A stretch of DNA of 64,000 nucleotides from Pyxicephalus adspersus (lineage: Eukaryota; Chordata; Amphibia; Anura; Pyxicephalidae), in contig NC_092860.1 of NCBI RefSeq assembly GCF_032062135.1, positions 127,387,770-127,451,769 of the forward strand, in the 5' to 3' direction. The notes under the pieces are model-generated. The model saw only the letters and a program-made list of their open reading frames with translations, was not told the DNA's origin and did not search any database. This document shows positions 11,941 to 24,512 of the stretch, piece after piece. How positions within the stretch are numbered: position 1 is the stretch's first letter; the number at the start of each line of letters is the position of its first letter. The position numbers and the translations under genes are program-made.

Positions 11941-13130
11941 TGTGAAAAACTTTAAATGTGAAAAACTGACCCAAAACAATTATACCTCATTCTTTCCTTT
12001 GAGTGGTGTCTTGACTTGCTAAACCTATGAAATGATCCTTTCCTTTTTCCATAAAAAATCATTCAGAAAGCAGCACATATTAGATTACTGCCTTGTGGAC
12101 ATCATGCCAATAACACAACAGACTGAGATGACACTTTCAGGGCCAAGTCCAGGTAATGATGTCACTTGACAGATTTATGTAGCGTGATTTTAGTTTCACT
12201 GTTACATAACATATATAACATGAAAGGTCATACCTGGAGGGGTAACCAATACCCTTTTGCCATTTGTACAGCCCTGTTGAAGTTGCTTGTCAAGCTGAAT
12301 TTCATTTTACTGCTGGACTTACAACATATGGGTCTCTGCAGTGAATTAAGTCTCTCCAGTGGACACTCGTCAGTCTCAGAAATACTTGACATCTCTTCAT
12401 ATTACACAACACAGTTCCAATCTGTGCAGCTTTATCATATTGATTCCATATTAATGTACCATTATAGTATACCTTTAGTCTCTTGGAGAGATAAAACACA
12501 GGCTGCAACAAAGTTTGCCTCGTATAGTGTTAATTCATTTAGGATGTTTTATGGGACATACTTGACCTTATTGGGAGACTTGTTCTTCAATAAATACCTT
12601 CAATGTGTACAACAATATTACGAGGGGTTATAGGTGATAGAATAATGATGTCACAGGCAAAACTTTCAGCAGTTTTGTTTCTGTTACTTGCTAGAGGGGA
12701 CAGGTACATGTTCTGTTTATTGTCTTACTCGATGCAAAATACTCGCAAAACAAGACGTCTCCTTTAAAAAAAACAAATTCTTCATAAAGCTTTTGCTTAA
12801 GATAATGGAGAAGTAATTGTGTAGAATGCTGCATAGAATAGATTTTTTAATGGTAAAAGAGCACTTTGTGATGGCTGCCTAACCAAGGTGAAATCTGCAG
12901 TCAGTTGTGCCTATGGAAGCTACTACATTCTAACATATGAGATGGTATTCTAAACAGAGTTTTGCAAGAGTACTTAGTCTAAAGTATGTTTTGAACATTT
13001 ATTAAATAATAAATACTAAGGAGAGCTGTCAGTGCAAAAAAGGAATGGGCATGCAAAATAGATTTCCAAAGAGCTAAAACACCTAAAATACTGGTTTATT
13101 TGCCAATTTAGTCAGCCCAGAACATGCCAA
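11941..13130. other. No supported gene
   Basis: It contains one of the longest open frames of the window (155 codons, plus strand, 12166-12633). The composition is AT-driven, no domain is recognisable, and there is no splice or promoter context. I treat it as chance. Confidence 0.5.
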
Positions 13131-13649
13131 CAAATAAAGATGTCCAGGTCGCTGACCTCCTTTTTGTCTATTGCAGCAAAGCAATAGAGATCAGTAACCC
13201 CCTTGTCAGTCTGCTAATTGGATAATGAAATAATATAAGCCTATTGATGAGTCCATCATTCTTCTCTTTCTTTCAGTAAGTATTGATCTGGTGTTAGATT
13301 GACAGCTGGAATATCTCACACTCCCTTGTCATCTTCTCCCATTATGAGTAATGATGCTCAGAATCAATGAAGCCAACATTAAAACAAATTCAAATGCTTT
13401 AAATAGTAGTATTTAAAAATAAATGTAAATGTAATATCCTAGGTTAATTTATAGACTGTATTGATTTGACAATATTCATACATTTTTGTCCTGTTCTGAA
13501 GATACTGACTTAAGCCTTGCCAGAACTTTCATCAAATCCTATTTTATGTAAAAAGATTTGTCTTTCCCGCCTTTAGTGCCTGTTTCAATGGATCTATAAA
13601 CTTTGACTTCTTGCAAAGGTTTTTTGGGATTCAGTGAACAATGAGCAGT

Positions 13650-13850
13650 TTGTAACTCACAGGTCAGTTACCACTGACACCAATATTTTTTGGCTATCTG
13701 TAAGGATGAAACAATTGGTCAACAATGTAAGTGGCATTCTTCTTAGTGACTCCCACACTAATGTATTGTGAGCTGTCGATATAATAATTATAGCAGGGGT
13801 TCCCTGAAGACATATTCCCAATATTAAAAAGGTCAAGAAACACTGATCTT
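13650..13850 (-). mobile_element. Copy of hAT-like repeat family B
   Basis: On the plus strand it reads aacaatgagcagtttgtaac, then gtcagttaccactgacacca, and ends with gcaggggttccctgaagaca. The reverse complement gives the family order seen at 36385-36645 (gggaacccctgc, ctacagtacattag, ggtcactgg, cattgttc). The outer ends (ggtcaagaaacactgatct) match the caaccctggttgagaaa-type terminus imperfectly. Confidence 0.65.
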
Positions 13851-15420
13851 TATGAACTTTGTAAAAAAGGCGAGCCAATCATATAAGCTGGAAACACAGT
13901 TTTTCTTTTTGTATATTATAAATACTATATAGAAAATATCCCTAGCTGCCACAATTATAACTAAAACATTTGTGTAAAACATACAGCTGTCAAAAAATTG
14001 CTCCAAAAATCTCAGGATGCAAAAGAGAACATGTGTCAGGAGGAGTCTATCACTGTAGTGCTTCCAGACTTGCTTTTTCAGCTGCAAGAGCCAGCAGTGC
14101 CACTAGATATTCTTACATTGATAGGATGCTAAATTAGATACAATTAAAATGTTGTTAATAGCATAGCTTAGAAATAAACTTTTACTGGCTAAAGAATCTT
14201 TCATTGTATCCTAATAACGAGATACTAATGAGATCCCAGCTTCCATTTTTGCAGTACAGGTTTGAAAAGAAGAATTTGATTTGCTGCAAAGGAGTACACA
14301 CATACAGACCTCTCCTTGGACATTTTGATAAATGCATTGCATTATAAAACGCAGCTGAAGTTTTATCTGTATCTACAGTTCTCACATTTCTTAATGTGAT
14401 GTGACCGCAGCTTTGATACTCGTCAAATAGTTTCACAGTCAGAGGTCTTGTCTGAGCTGTCATTTGGGACTCTTTGCCTGGTTCCTGTCAAAGACATCTC
14501 ATAAAATATTTATAGGATTTGACTATCCAGTCAAAAAGAGTGCCTGCGGCTGAACAGGCTCACCTTCTTCATAAGACCAAAGACAGAGCGCTTTCAGTGC
14601 TCATTTATTTCTTTTTATTACAGTATTACTGTATGAGAACCATCAAAGCCATAGATTAGCAGGGCGGGAACCTTTCAGGATTTGCTAAGGAGCTTCGCTG
14701 TCACTTTGTGTCAGAAATAAAATTCTACAACATAATGGATTACCTTAGCTACTATTTATTTCTTTATAACTTTCTTTTAATTTACACAGAGGAAGACTTG
14801 TTTGGTTCATGTTGTGTGAGCACCACGCTACAGATGTCATGGCTATTAGTTTAAAACCATAGTATAACATGAATGTACATATTAATATATAAACCCTGCT
14901 GGCAGGAACATGAATTGTGTAGGGTGATTAGATTAATACTGTCATATTGTAAAATTTACTGACTTTACCCAGCCCATAGCCAGTTTTTGCACTTTCAGCG
15001 GGAAAGTGAAAGATCCCTGCACTTGATGACCAAAAATGAAGGGTGGGGAATGTTCCTGACACTCATTTGAGCTAAAGAAGCTGCTTGGATGAGTAGTAAA
15101 AATTCCATCAACATTGTAGAACAAGTTCAGTTAAATTTGACTAACTACTACTAGCTTATGTTGGGATATTTTGCTCTGAGAATGACCGCCTGTTTTCCAA
15201 AAAAAGCAGCTCTGAGGTTGCTGAAGGCTTTTATAGTGCATATACAAATTTAGAAACCAATTTATTCGACCGATAATCATATGGATTCAGTCTAGCTGAA
15301 AATGTAAATTCTTGAGAACCTCTTGAGAAGTCACATCATTACCACTTTATAAAGAAAAAGTATTTCTCTATTTATTACAATGATGGTTAAAAATGCCTAG
15401 TATTCAGGGGGTGTTAGGTG
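13851..15420. other. No gene seen
   Basis: AT-rich non-coding sequence. A stretch at about 14480-14720 is less AT-rich and free of recognised repeats, but it has no coding signature. Confidence 0.45.
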
Positions 15421-15423
15421 TTG

Positions 15424-15703
15424 GGCTATGTTCACACTGGCCATGGGGTTGTGGTGTGGTTACCTTTTCCTCATGCTAGTGAACCGTTGCTTTGAGGAAA
15501 ACACTACATGTAGCTTCTCCCCACAGCAGCCCCAATAGAGAAGGAATGGGGGCAGTGGTTACACCACTACTCACTACTGCTACCTGTCCAAGGTGAAGTT
15601 GCTGGTTCTTTAGGAACTAGCACTGCACTGCTAATTCAAAGTGGCAGCCCATGAGAGCCATGCTGAATCATTCAATCCCAAGGCAGGTGTGAACCTGCCA
15701 TAA
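15424..15703. mobile_element. MITE-like element with ctatgttcacac / ggtgtgaac ends
   Basis: The left edge reads ggctatgttcacactggcc and the right edge reads aaggcaggtgtgaacctgcc, an imperfect inverted repeat enclosing a GC-richer 280 bp body. Elements with these ends are common in frog genomes (from memory). No target-site duplication could be resolved. Confidence 0.5.
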
Positions 15704-16980
15704 CGATAACTTGGGTGTTCAAAAAAATCAATATATTACACAGTGTACCTAGAGTGTAGATTACATGTACTGGATGTAGTTTCTGTCTACGTGTAATAGA
15801 AGACAAAATATATTTGGTAATATTTGGTACATACAAAACTTTGTTCCCAAAGTTTTTGTGGCTCCTCTTAATAAACTCCCTTCAACATACAATACATTAG
15901 CAGGTTTTAACCAAAAGTATCCGGTGGTGACTAGGAAAAATAAATGATTGTCCGCAAGGAGAATGGTTGATCAGTTATGCTTGTCTTGGGCAAAAATCTA
16001 GTGTGTGTACAGCAGGCCCCCGATTTTGTTCATTCATCTGCATTACTGGAATGATGAACAACTGATTGAGAATGATCGTTGTACTGTCTAATTAAGGAGA
16101 ATACACAGAGGTGCCACATTCTCATCTTCCTCCTCTCCATAGAACAGAACTGCACTGTGTGTACATTGCTCATTCATTCATCTGTCACTGAAAACAATCA
16201 AGAAACAAAAATCTGTTGTCTGTCTGTATGGGGCTGACGGTATAAACCTTCAATTTAATGGTTTCTTGGTTAATATTACCAACCCTGGAATACAGGCTGC
16301 CTTATACCTACAATCACAGTTATACTTTCCCTAACTCCACCAATGCCTTTACTACCTTTACTACACTGAGTTAGCAATGATGTGGCAATATAGATTTAGA
16401 AGGTTTACAAAAAGTTTTTGACATGCCAAGATGAGCAGTAATAAATAGCTAACAAAAGGATAGCAGTAGTGTGTTAATAATTACAAAAACAGCGGGGTTC
16501 ATTTGCCAATACTTTTAGCAAGTTTTTATCCCATTTCTAAACCATCTGTGATACGTAATATGCTGTGAACTCACTTTTTCCATTTGGAATCCAGCAAGAT
16601 TGTCTGTGTTATTCGGCTTTTTGGACTCCCTGCAAATTCCAACCATTGAACATCATTTATGTAGAAGCCAAAAGAATTACACAACTTGCTACAATAATGA
16701 AGTCACTGCGTTCATGGCTTATTTGTTTTGCCTCGTCATTAAGAATATTTTGCTACTTAGTGTTAATACTTATGATTTAAAGGATACATTTTGTTCTAGC
16801 AAGTCATGCAGATTTGAAAGGATGGAAGAAAAAAAAATACAAACGTGGAATGTCATATTTCCTAAAATATTAAAATTGTTCACTCAACTTTTACTGGAAA
16901 GTTGTGTACAAGAAAGAAATGTGTTTTGTGTGCCAATGTTTCTCAGCCAGTGGTAAATGGAAGTGTAGACTAAGAATTTA
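15704..16980. other. No gene; degraded repeat likely at about 15950-16240
   Basis: Words such as tagtgtgtgtacagcaggcc, ctctccatagaac and gtgtgtacattgctcattca at 15990-16180 resemble the CpG-rich foldback at 41209-41545 after heavy CpG loss. A 118-codon plus-strand frame at 16600-16956 has no recognisable domain. Confidence 0.4.
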
Positions 16981-17439
16981 ACTTACAAACATCTTTGTAC
17001 GTGTTTAAAAAAAGCCTAGAACTAGAGGCCAAACATTTTTTTCTTCTGTTTAGATTGAGTGAGTGGTGGGAGGTTGGAATCCCTGTCAGGTCTTTATTGC
17101 TGTCGATGTCACTGCTAAAGCAATTTATTTCTCAATGTGGACACTTGATCTGGTGACAACTGTCTTAGAAAGGATTTCCTTTACTTAAGAGGGATTTCTT
17201 CTTGCTTCCTGTTGTGTGTACAGGACTGCCAGTGAAAGGAGAGTTGCATAATTGGACACAGATGGAAAAAAATGATAGAGGATTTAACTATTACTTGGAG
17301 TATGAAAAATATCTGTTGTAGCAGCATACTTTCTTGTTGAGGACAATGGTCACCCCAACCTGGCTAGCTGCTTGATGAGTGACCGCTCTCTTCACCACCT
17401 ACCACGGGCACAGGTGAGAACTCTGTGCCCTCACTTTTT

Positions 17440-17712
17440 TAGGAATGGGCAGTCATGCCCACTCCTATTTCAAATGCTTTGTTGGTCCGTGGCTCTGGCT
17501 CAGTCAGCCCCTCCCCACGGGGTCAGGAGAAGGAACCCGCTGGGGGTGAGGCTCACCAGCCAGAGCTACAGACCACATCTCCCGGAACTACAGGCTCAGG
17601 ACAGTGGGCGGGTTGTTTCTCTGAACACAACCCACTCTTCCATCACAGGCTCTGACCTGGGTATCATGACGTCACTCTGGGGGAAGTTTTTTCCCCTTTG
17701 GGTGACACATAG
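17440..17712 (+). mobile_element. hAT-type element, internal fragment
   Basis: It shares agccagagctacagaccaca, tctcccgga, tatcatgacgtcactctggg, gggaagttttttcccctttg and ggtgacaca with 7980-8127 and 21415-21691. Both terminal inverted repeats are missing. A 199-codon open frame at 17372-17971 runs across this and the next repeat and is therefore not a host gene. Confidence 0.75.
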
Positions 17713-17965
17713 GCAGAAGTGTAGTGGGGCAGGCATGTTTACTGTGCCCCCTATTCTTTTTTATGACTACACCCCAGCTTCTGCCAACTATTACTTTATC
17801 TACAGTACAGAGAACATTAGTATGGTGGTCAGTGGGAAGAATTATTCTTATGTTGGTGGTCTTTTGGAGGAATATCCCCTACAGTTTGCTGATAGGTTGG
17901 CACTTACACCAATGAACTTTTCTAAAATTCTCCAATTTCCAATTGTTCAAAGAACCCCTAGAAAC

Positions 17966-17973
17966 CTCTAGAG
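17966..17973. repeat. 8 bp target-site duplication, left
   Basis: ctctagag, an exact match to 18458-18465. The word is itself palindromic. Confidence 0.9.
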
Positions 17974-18457
17974 CAGGTATGTCCAAAGTCGGGCCCGGGG
18001 GCGAATTGCGGCCCGTGTTCAGATTTCCATCGGCCCATAAAATCAATATTATGTGGCCTGCCAGCACTGTTGGCCACATTATAAAATACACGCGTACAAT
18101 AAAGCTATATTTCATTAGAGTTGTTCAACTGCTTTGCAATTATCGGCCCACTACTCGGTGGGCATAATTGTCAGAACGGGAGTCCCCATGTGTGCACAGG
18201 GAATCCCCTACGTCATTATAGTGGGTGTGTGCTGTGCGGGACCGCTCCGATTCCAAAAACGTGCTCTGCACGGAGCCTGCACTGACACCGAACTCCGTGC
18301 ACAGGGAATACCTCACGTCACCCTGGTGGGTGTGTTCTGTGCGGGACCCGCACAGACTACACCCACACTAACGATGAGTACATGCTGAATGGTCGGCCCC
18401 CACACATTTTCACCTCACTAAATCTGGCCCTCTTTTCAAAAAGTTTGGACACCCCAG
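17974..18457. mobile_element. hAT-type non-autonomous element, nested
   Basis: A 484 bp element. The left end reads caggtatgtccaaagtcggg and the right end reads aaaagtttggacaccccag, so the termini are inverted repeats around caggtntgtccaaa. It is flanked by perfect 8 bp copies of ctctagag. Internally it holds two related GC-rich segments (gtgcacagggaatcccctac near 18193 and gtgcacagggaatacctcac near 18298, about 105 bp apart), each followed by gtgggtgtgt and tgtgcgggac. This indicates an internal tandem duplication. There is no transposase frame. Confidence 0.9.
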
Positions 18458-18465
18458 CTCTAGAG
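18458..18465. repeat. 8 bp target-site duplication, right
   Basis: ctctagag, identical to 17966-17973. Confidence 0.9.
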
Positions 18466-18500
18466 GAATCCTAGAGATCCAAAGAACCCTGGTTGAGAAA

Positions 18501-20278
18501 GATTGATCTAGATAGATGGGACACAGCTATCTGAAGAAGGGCTTTAAAACCTTCTACATTGCATTGTTATACAACAGGGTCAGGGCTTGGTTCTGAAAGG
18601 GGCTTCTGTCTATACAAAACTTGGGTCCTTATCCAGGATGCTTACACAAATGTTTCTTTGGCATCAAAACAGAAATGGAAAAGAAATGTTGTGTCCTATA
18701 TTTTTGCATTAAAACTCAGTCTTTTACTGATGTTATGGAACAAAGGGATAACTTACATGACAAGAAAGCTAAAAAGCATGAAAGAGTGAAGGGAAGAGGC
18801 AAGGCCATGCAGACAGCTTACAGCTTTTTATGTGGTTTTGTCTTGAGAAGCCCTAACAGTTCAGCAGTTAAGGATTGAGGAGAACATATGATACAAGTGT
18901 ATATGCTGGCATATGATGTTTATATATTTATATTACCATTACCATGGACATTTAACATTTGAAGACAAGTGACGCAGGCTAGAAGTCCATAAGATGAAAT
19001 TTGTGGGACTTAATTCTTACACACAGTTGACTCAGTACTCAATATAAATCATAAATTAAAAAAATCTAAAATTTGACATACAAATACAAAATGGCTAACT
19101 CATTGAAAATAATGTCTTGTTTAATGGATTTTTCAGAAAAAAATAAAATCAGTGAATAGGATGAATGTTATGTTTCCTTTATGAACAAAATGAACTAGTT
19201 CAGTACGCATATCTGAAAGTCTATAGGGAACAATGTAGCATCTGGCTACAATTATATGAGTGTTCTGTATGATTTAATATCTAGTCAAATATATTCCCAG
19301 TCCCCTGTACAGAAAGCCTTACCCGTATCTCCATGCCACTTTTGCGTGCAAAGTTCTCAAGGTCTTAGTTGTGATTAGTTTCTGACTACTAAGGTTATTG
19401 TTGTAAAAAAGTAAGTGAACTCTGATAATAATTGGGAATATATTCTACAGAATATTATGCACAAACCAAGCTAAGTTTTTAAATTGATAAAGACGCTATT
19501 CTTTATCTAGTTTACTCAAAAATAAAAGTAGAAATATATGAGGGCTGGAAGAATTACTCAATGATACCATGTATATTATATTGTTACACAAGTATATTGA
19601 AAAAAACAGTGTTATGAAATAAACAAATATGAAGATATATCCAGCCCTACATGATGGAAAGTGGAGCAGAATGGCAGATAAATGATTAAAACTGTACTAT
19701 GCACTACATATCAATATATACCACATTGGTAGCAGTAAACCATTCATAAGGCAGGGACACCTTGGATCAGTGCAGTTTGTGATGTGTTCTAATTCAGCAA
19801 TAATTGTGGCACAGAAAGCCCATAGCATAGATTAAACCACCCCTACTTATCCAAGCCACTAAGTAAACTAAGGTGAGTTCCTGATTAACAGAGCCTTAAA
19901 ACTAACCTCTTGATGGGTCCCCCCCCCCCCAAAAAAAAAACTTGTCCAATATAAAAAGATAATTAATAGACATAAATACCTTTAAATGATCTAATTATTC
20001 TTTGACTTGTATATCTCTCCATGATATTCCAGAAACATAGGTTGCCTTGCTGTTCCTGGCTGTTACATTTTCCTTAAACTGCCTTGAGTTTAATTACATT
20101 GACCCAGCAAAAATTTAACTAGTAAATAAATGATCATATTGACATTTTTACATGCAATTATGATATACATGATAGAGATATACAAGCATCAAGTCAACCA
20201 CCATAGGAATCAGGATCAGCCATTAAATCCATAAACTGCTTCATAAAACTTTCTTATTAAAGTTATTGTATACAGAAG
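18501..20278. other. No gene; contains a C-run/A-run tract
   Basis: AT-rich sequence. At 19919-19940 about 12 C are followed by 10 A, which on the minus strand is a T-run passing into a G-run. No exon is supported. Confidence 0.5.
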
Positions 20279-20305
20279 TTTTTTTTTTTTTTTTGGGGGG
20301 GGGGG
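20279..20305. repeat. Poly(T)-poly(G) compound tract
   Basis: About 16 T followed directly by 11 G. Similar junctions occur at about 3832, 19919 (minus strand) and 42975. Confidence 0.9.
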
Positions 20306-21406
20306 CACTTTATTGGTGCAGGCAGCCATTATCACTGTACCCCATGGGAATGACCAACAAGGTTAGATGGTTGTCATCTGTTCCAAACTGTCATTTTATT
20401 GGGACGTTCTGATCTTAGATTTAGGTAAATACAAGAAGAAATACAAGAATTTAATTAAACTGTACAAGCATAGCTTTTACTTTAGGATTTTATACAGCCA
20501 GCTTTCTTCATATGTTTCTTCCATTTAAAAGAACAGAAGTTCAACAGTAGATTATCACAATTCCAGATGTGAACCATCGAGATTTTTTAACAAAAACATT
20601 TCTTTTCTTAATATTATTTTCCACTTTCAGTGAAGGAAAATGTACTTGTGAGTTAACAGATAATCAGTCATACAAACTGAGGTTTTTTTCTCCTTAAATT
20701 CGGCCTGAAATTCATTTGAAATGCATATCATAACAATGTTTAACCATCTGCTTTGTATTTGTAACAATGATTTAGGACAGGTAAGAATGAAAATGAAATA
20801 TGTATTAAACAGACCTGCATTACTACCGAGTGAGATTATAGCAGCCTGATACTGCTCAGTAAAATGTTAGAAGCTGATGGAAAATAGAGATAATTCTGCC
20901 TGCCTAATCTGTCTATTTTCCCATTGTGCATTAAATTGTATTCCATTCAATCAATGTTATTTTTTAGATTTATTATACCCCCAGTATGTCTGGGCCAGCT
21001 GTGAATCGTATGTAAAGTATTAGCTTCGAGCACATCTCCAGGGAATCCAACACTCTTAAATATCATTCCTGTACTTACATTATACAATGCTATACATGAC
21101 ATCTTCCATCTTTTACTAAACACATTCTTTTTTGTTTTTCACTTTTGCTTGTTTTCCTACTGAGTTCTGGGAAACATTGCAGTTACATAAACTCTACCTT
21201 CTGAAATCTGTTTGTTCTGGTTGGTGAATGCTTTTTAAAGCACATATATCAGACTGCCAAAGTGAACAAGACGAAGCTGAACTCCAGGAAAATATAAAAG
21301 ACACAAATTAGCGTAACTCTGTATTCAGTAATACTTTATTAAATGTTAAATAAATTTGACCATTTAGAAAGCTCAGATTGGTGGAAGCAAAAGGTACGCA
21401 TCGGTG
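20306..21406. other. No gene; possible conserved non-coding stretch
   Basis: The interval about 20690-20990 lacks recognised repeats and has a moderately balanced composition (atcagcctgatactgctcag-like text, taattctgcctgcctaatct). No coding frame is present. Conservation cannot be judged from one sequence. Confidence 0.3.
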
Positions 21407-21414
21407 CTATAGGG
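21407..21414. repeat. 8 bp target-site duplication, left
   Basis: ctataggg, which differs from ctatagtg at 21692-21699 at one position. Confidence 0.75.
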
Positions 21415-21691
21415 CAGGGGTCTCTAACCCCCAGTATGCAGCCCATGAGTGGGCCACGGCCGTCTGATAGCTGGGCGGGGAGAGCACAGAGACCAGCTGC
21501 TTGGGGGGACACACCAGCCAGAGCCATGGACCATGTCCCCTGTACCGGTCGCATGCTCAGGGTGGTGGGGGTTTGTGTCTTTGGTATCATGACATCCCTC
21601 TGAGGGAAGTTTCTTCCTCTTTGAGTGGCTCCCCATAATGCACAGTCCGGAATTCGTAAATGTGGGTTATGAATTTAGTTTGGAACCACTG
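21415..21691 (+). mobile_element. hAT-type non-autonomous element, complete
   Basis: A 277 bp element starting caggggtctctaaccc and ending agtttggaaccactg, bounded by 8 bp flanks that match at 7 of 8 positions. Internal words are shared with 7590-7826 (reverse), 7980-8127 and 17440-17712: ccagccagagccatggacca, tcatgacatccctctgaggg, ttcctctttgagtg. There is no coding capacity. Confidence 0.88.
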
Positions 21692-21699
21692 CTATAGTG
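21692..21699. repeat. 8 bp target-site duplication, right
   Basis: ctatagtg, one mismatch to 21407-21414. Confidence 0.75.
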
Positions 21700-23355
21700 C
21701 TCATGTGCTAAATTGGAGTATGATGGTTGAAGCAGAGGGCAGAATGTAAAAAAGTTGACCTCAGCAATCTGCTGATTTACCTTTCAATGCCCAGTGAAAG
21801 AAGAAACCAGCCAATCTCACCCCAAAAAAGTCTGCAGGTGGTAGGCACAGAACACTGCTGAACAATTCAATGGTAACTAGCTGGTTTAGATGAGCATTAC
21901 TTTGCATGTGTCTTATGTAGTATGGCTATAATATAGTAACCACTGGCCATATGATAGAAATCTTCCTGAAAAAGAAAGATTAGATGATAAAATCAAGAAT
22001 TTTCAGCCTTTTTATAGTTGCAGTTGCTATTTAAATAGCCCAAGTAGTGCACAAAGTGGCTCCATGTGAAACCTGGAATTGCTGTTTTTACACTACTCCT
22101 AACAATATATTCAGCCATTTTTATTACAGTCCTCAGCACCTTTGGGGAGCAGGGAGATTTCTAATATTAGGAATTAGCTATTTTGATTGTCAGGTGCCCG
22201 TGTATGTGGCTTATGTAAGAAATTGAGCTTATCCATTTGGATACCTCCACCCAAGATTATTAATGTTGTTTACCTAATCCAAAGTGAGCATCAAATATAT
22301 GTGATTATAAAAATAGGAGCATCATTAGGCTCCACCAATCTGCTAGATTCTGCTGGGTCAGGGAGATAATTGGCTATATTTGGATTGAAGCCAGTAATAG
22401 GTGGGAAAGCATTGTCATTGTTCCTTGATTATACCATGACATGATTATTGCTTGGTAATAGAATAGTATATTTAGGTGATTCAGAGGTCAGCAATACATT
22501 TATCTGTTCAGAACTTTTGAATATTCCTGTAAAATATAAACATTTGATGGATACATTTTTCTTCAGATTGCACTATTTTGATGGACCACGCAAGGCACAG
22601 AAAATCCAACTTTGACCATTTGACACTCTCTAAGCTATCTTTGAACATGATTCATTGCTTGACAATTTTCATGTACCTCCTTGTGTTGGTTATCATTGAC
22701 ACACACTAACCATACTCCCTATGTAAAGCTAGGCGGTCTGTTCAGTTATACTCCATGTTGTCATGATGACCTCTCACAAATCTTGGTAAAAGAATTACAG
22801 AACATGTCACAATACAATAATATACGCTATCCATTAAGGAGCGGTGCTATCTCTTTACACATGACATACAATAAATGTAAATGTGTGCCTTTACCTGGGT
22901 TCTTACTTGAGACTAATATTTCCGCCAAAGATGTCACAGAATGATATTCTGTCATTTTCTGCCACTGGCACACCTTGGCACATCAGCAAAGTAATAAATC
23001 ATTTGGGTAAAATACGTATAGTGGTATTGTATGATATGCATCTGTTATTTATATTTAGGAGAAAAAAAAGAATGGAACTCAATAGATCAAGCTAACATGT
23101 ACATACATACCTTTGTAAATGACAATTGCAGCAACTCATCTCTTTTTGGTCAGTTCAAAATGAAATTTCAGACAGACAAACTTAGCCTCAAAGCAGGTAG
23201 TACCTCCTGCACTATCTCTTTTTGGCTAACCTGTAGTGCCCTGTGAATTCTTTTCTCATATATTGATCATATTAGTAAGATTGTACTGTTTTGAATTAGG
23301 AAAGTGTTTTTAAGCATCAATCAGACTTATGATTACTGTAAGATATTTAAAATTT
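21700..23355. other. No gene seen
   Basis: AT-rich non-coding sequence. Overlapping open frames of 60-87 codons have no recognisable domains. Confidence 0.5.
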
Positions 23356-23359
23356 AAAA

Positions 23360-23650
23360 GCAACCCTATCACCAACTTAAAAAAGTTGCAGGTAAAAGTG
23401 CAGAAATGTTAGCTATTTAAAACTACAGTATTTTCCTTTCAATAAATTAAGTTGCAATTTTCCCTTAACCTTCTGGGAAAATACCACTCCAAAAAGTGTA
23501 AATCGTCTAGGAAAGTTGTTTTCCTCCATGTACGTTATTGCTCTTGGGTGTCTAATTACTATCAGTGCTGGTCTGGCTCTCCATCCTATAGAGTTTCACT
23601 CGTATGACAGCTCTGAGTCTGAGTTCTGACATCACATCCAAGACAGCAAG
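23360..23650 (+). repeat. Dispersed repeat shared with 46.5 kb
   Basis: Ordered matches to 46480-46700: caacttaaaaaagttgcagg, cagtattttcctttcaataa, gctcttgggtgtctaattac, tatcagtgctg. The two copies are diverged and in the same orientation. The family is not identified. Confidence 0.6.
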
Positions 23651-24512
23651 TTAGGCTTGTACAGGTAAATTACATATCTAAGATATGTGAAATACACATA
23701 GGATCCTATGATTTTATGATCTAATATGATGATATGCAAAGGTTGTTGTTGAGATGATTCTTGGTGAAATTGACTTTTTAAGATTTTACACAGCTGAAGT
23801 TAAATGTGTAAGTTAAAGTTGTAGCTGAAAATCCAATGTTATTTATCCAGGCTAACGACAGCTTGTCAGGCTGGTATGCCGGTATGTTATGACTCAACCT
23901 TCTATCATTTTTATAGAACTGGTAACGTGAATATCTTCCACTGTGCTGTTATATCTTTAATTATGAAGAACAATAATCCTCCATATTATGTTTCTTTGCT
24001 GTAGGTGACAAACCTCATTATTCTGTGCTGAAATTAGGCTATTTCTATTTACAGGTAATACAGCGTGACACATACTTTTATTACCAATTAATTTTTGACA
24101 ACAGCTGTAAATGAGGAATCATAACAAATTAGGAGAAAAAAAATTAAATTACCTGGTACTCTCAATTATATTTTATTGAATGTTATTATTATATGTTATG
24201 TGTTGCTTAACATTGAGTGTTATGTTCTACCTAGCTACGCCAATGAAGGATAGTAAGTTTGTTCTATTCTTCTTCGGTCTACTGTTACTGGTGGCATAGC
24301 TTTGAGCAGTGTCATGTCTGTTAAGAAGGTTTTATAGCAATGATCCACACACAGTAATGTATTCAGCCCAGTTATGAGTAGGATAGACATTAAGGTAAGG
24401 ATTCATGGCAGATTACTGAAGTGTGCACTCCTGGTGTTACAGCTCTGAGAGTCACATGGTAATTGATTACATCAGATATTTCTACGAAGAATTGCCATTA
24501 CCTATCAATATA

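Larger units (their letters stand above)
17790..18500 (+). mobile_element. hAT-like repeat family B, split by a younger insertion
   Basis: Left part (17790-17973): tctacagtacagagaacatt, ggtggtcagtgggaagaat, ttgttcaaagaacccctag. Right part (18458-18500): aggaatcctagagatccaaa, gaaccctggttgagaaag. Together they follow the order of the uninterrupted copy at 36385-36645. The interrupting DNA is the 484 bp element at 17974-18457. Confidence 0.75.

Noticed and set aside
12166..12633. 155-codon plus-strand open frame
   Set aside because: No recognisable domain, an AT-driven residue mix and no splice or promoter context. Compatible with chance.
17372..17971. 199-codon plus-strand open frame, the longest in the window
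   Set aside because: It runs through a hAT fragment and the start of another repeat, has no recognisable domain, and changes character at the repeat borders.
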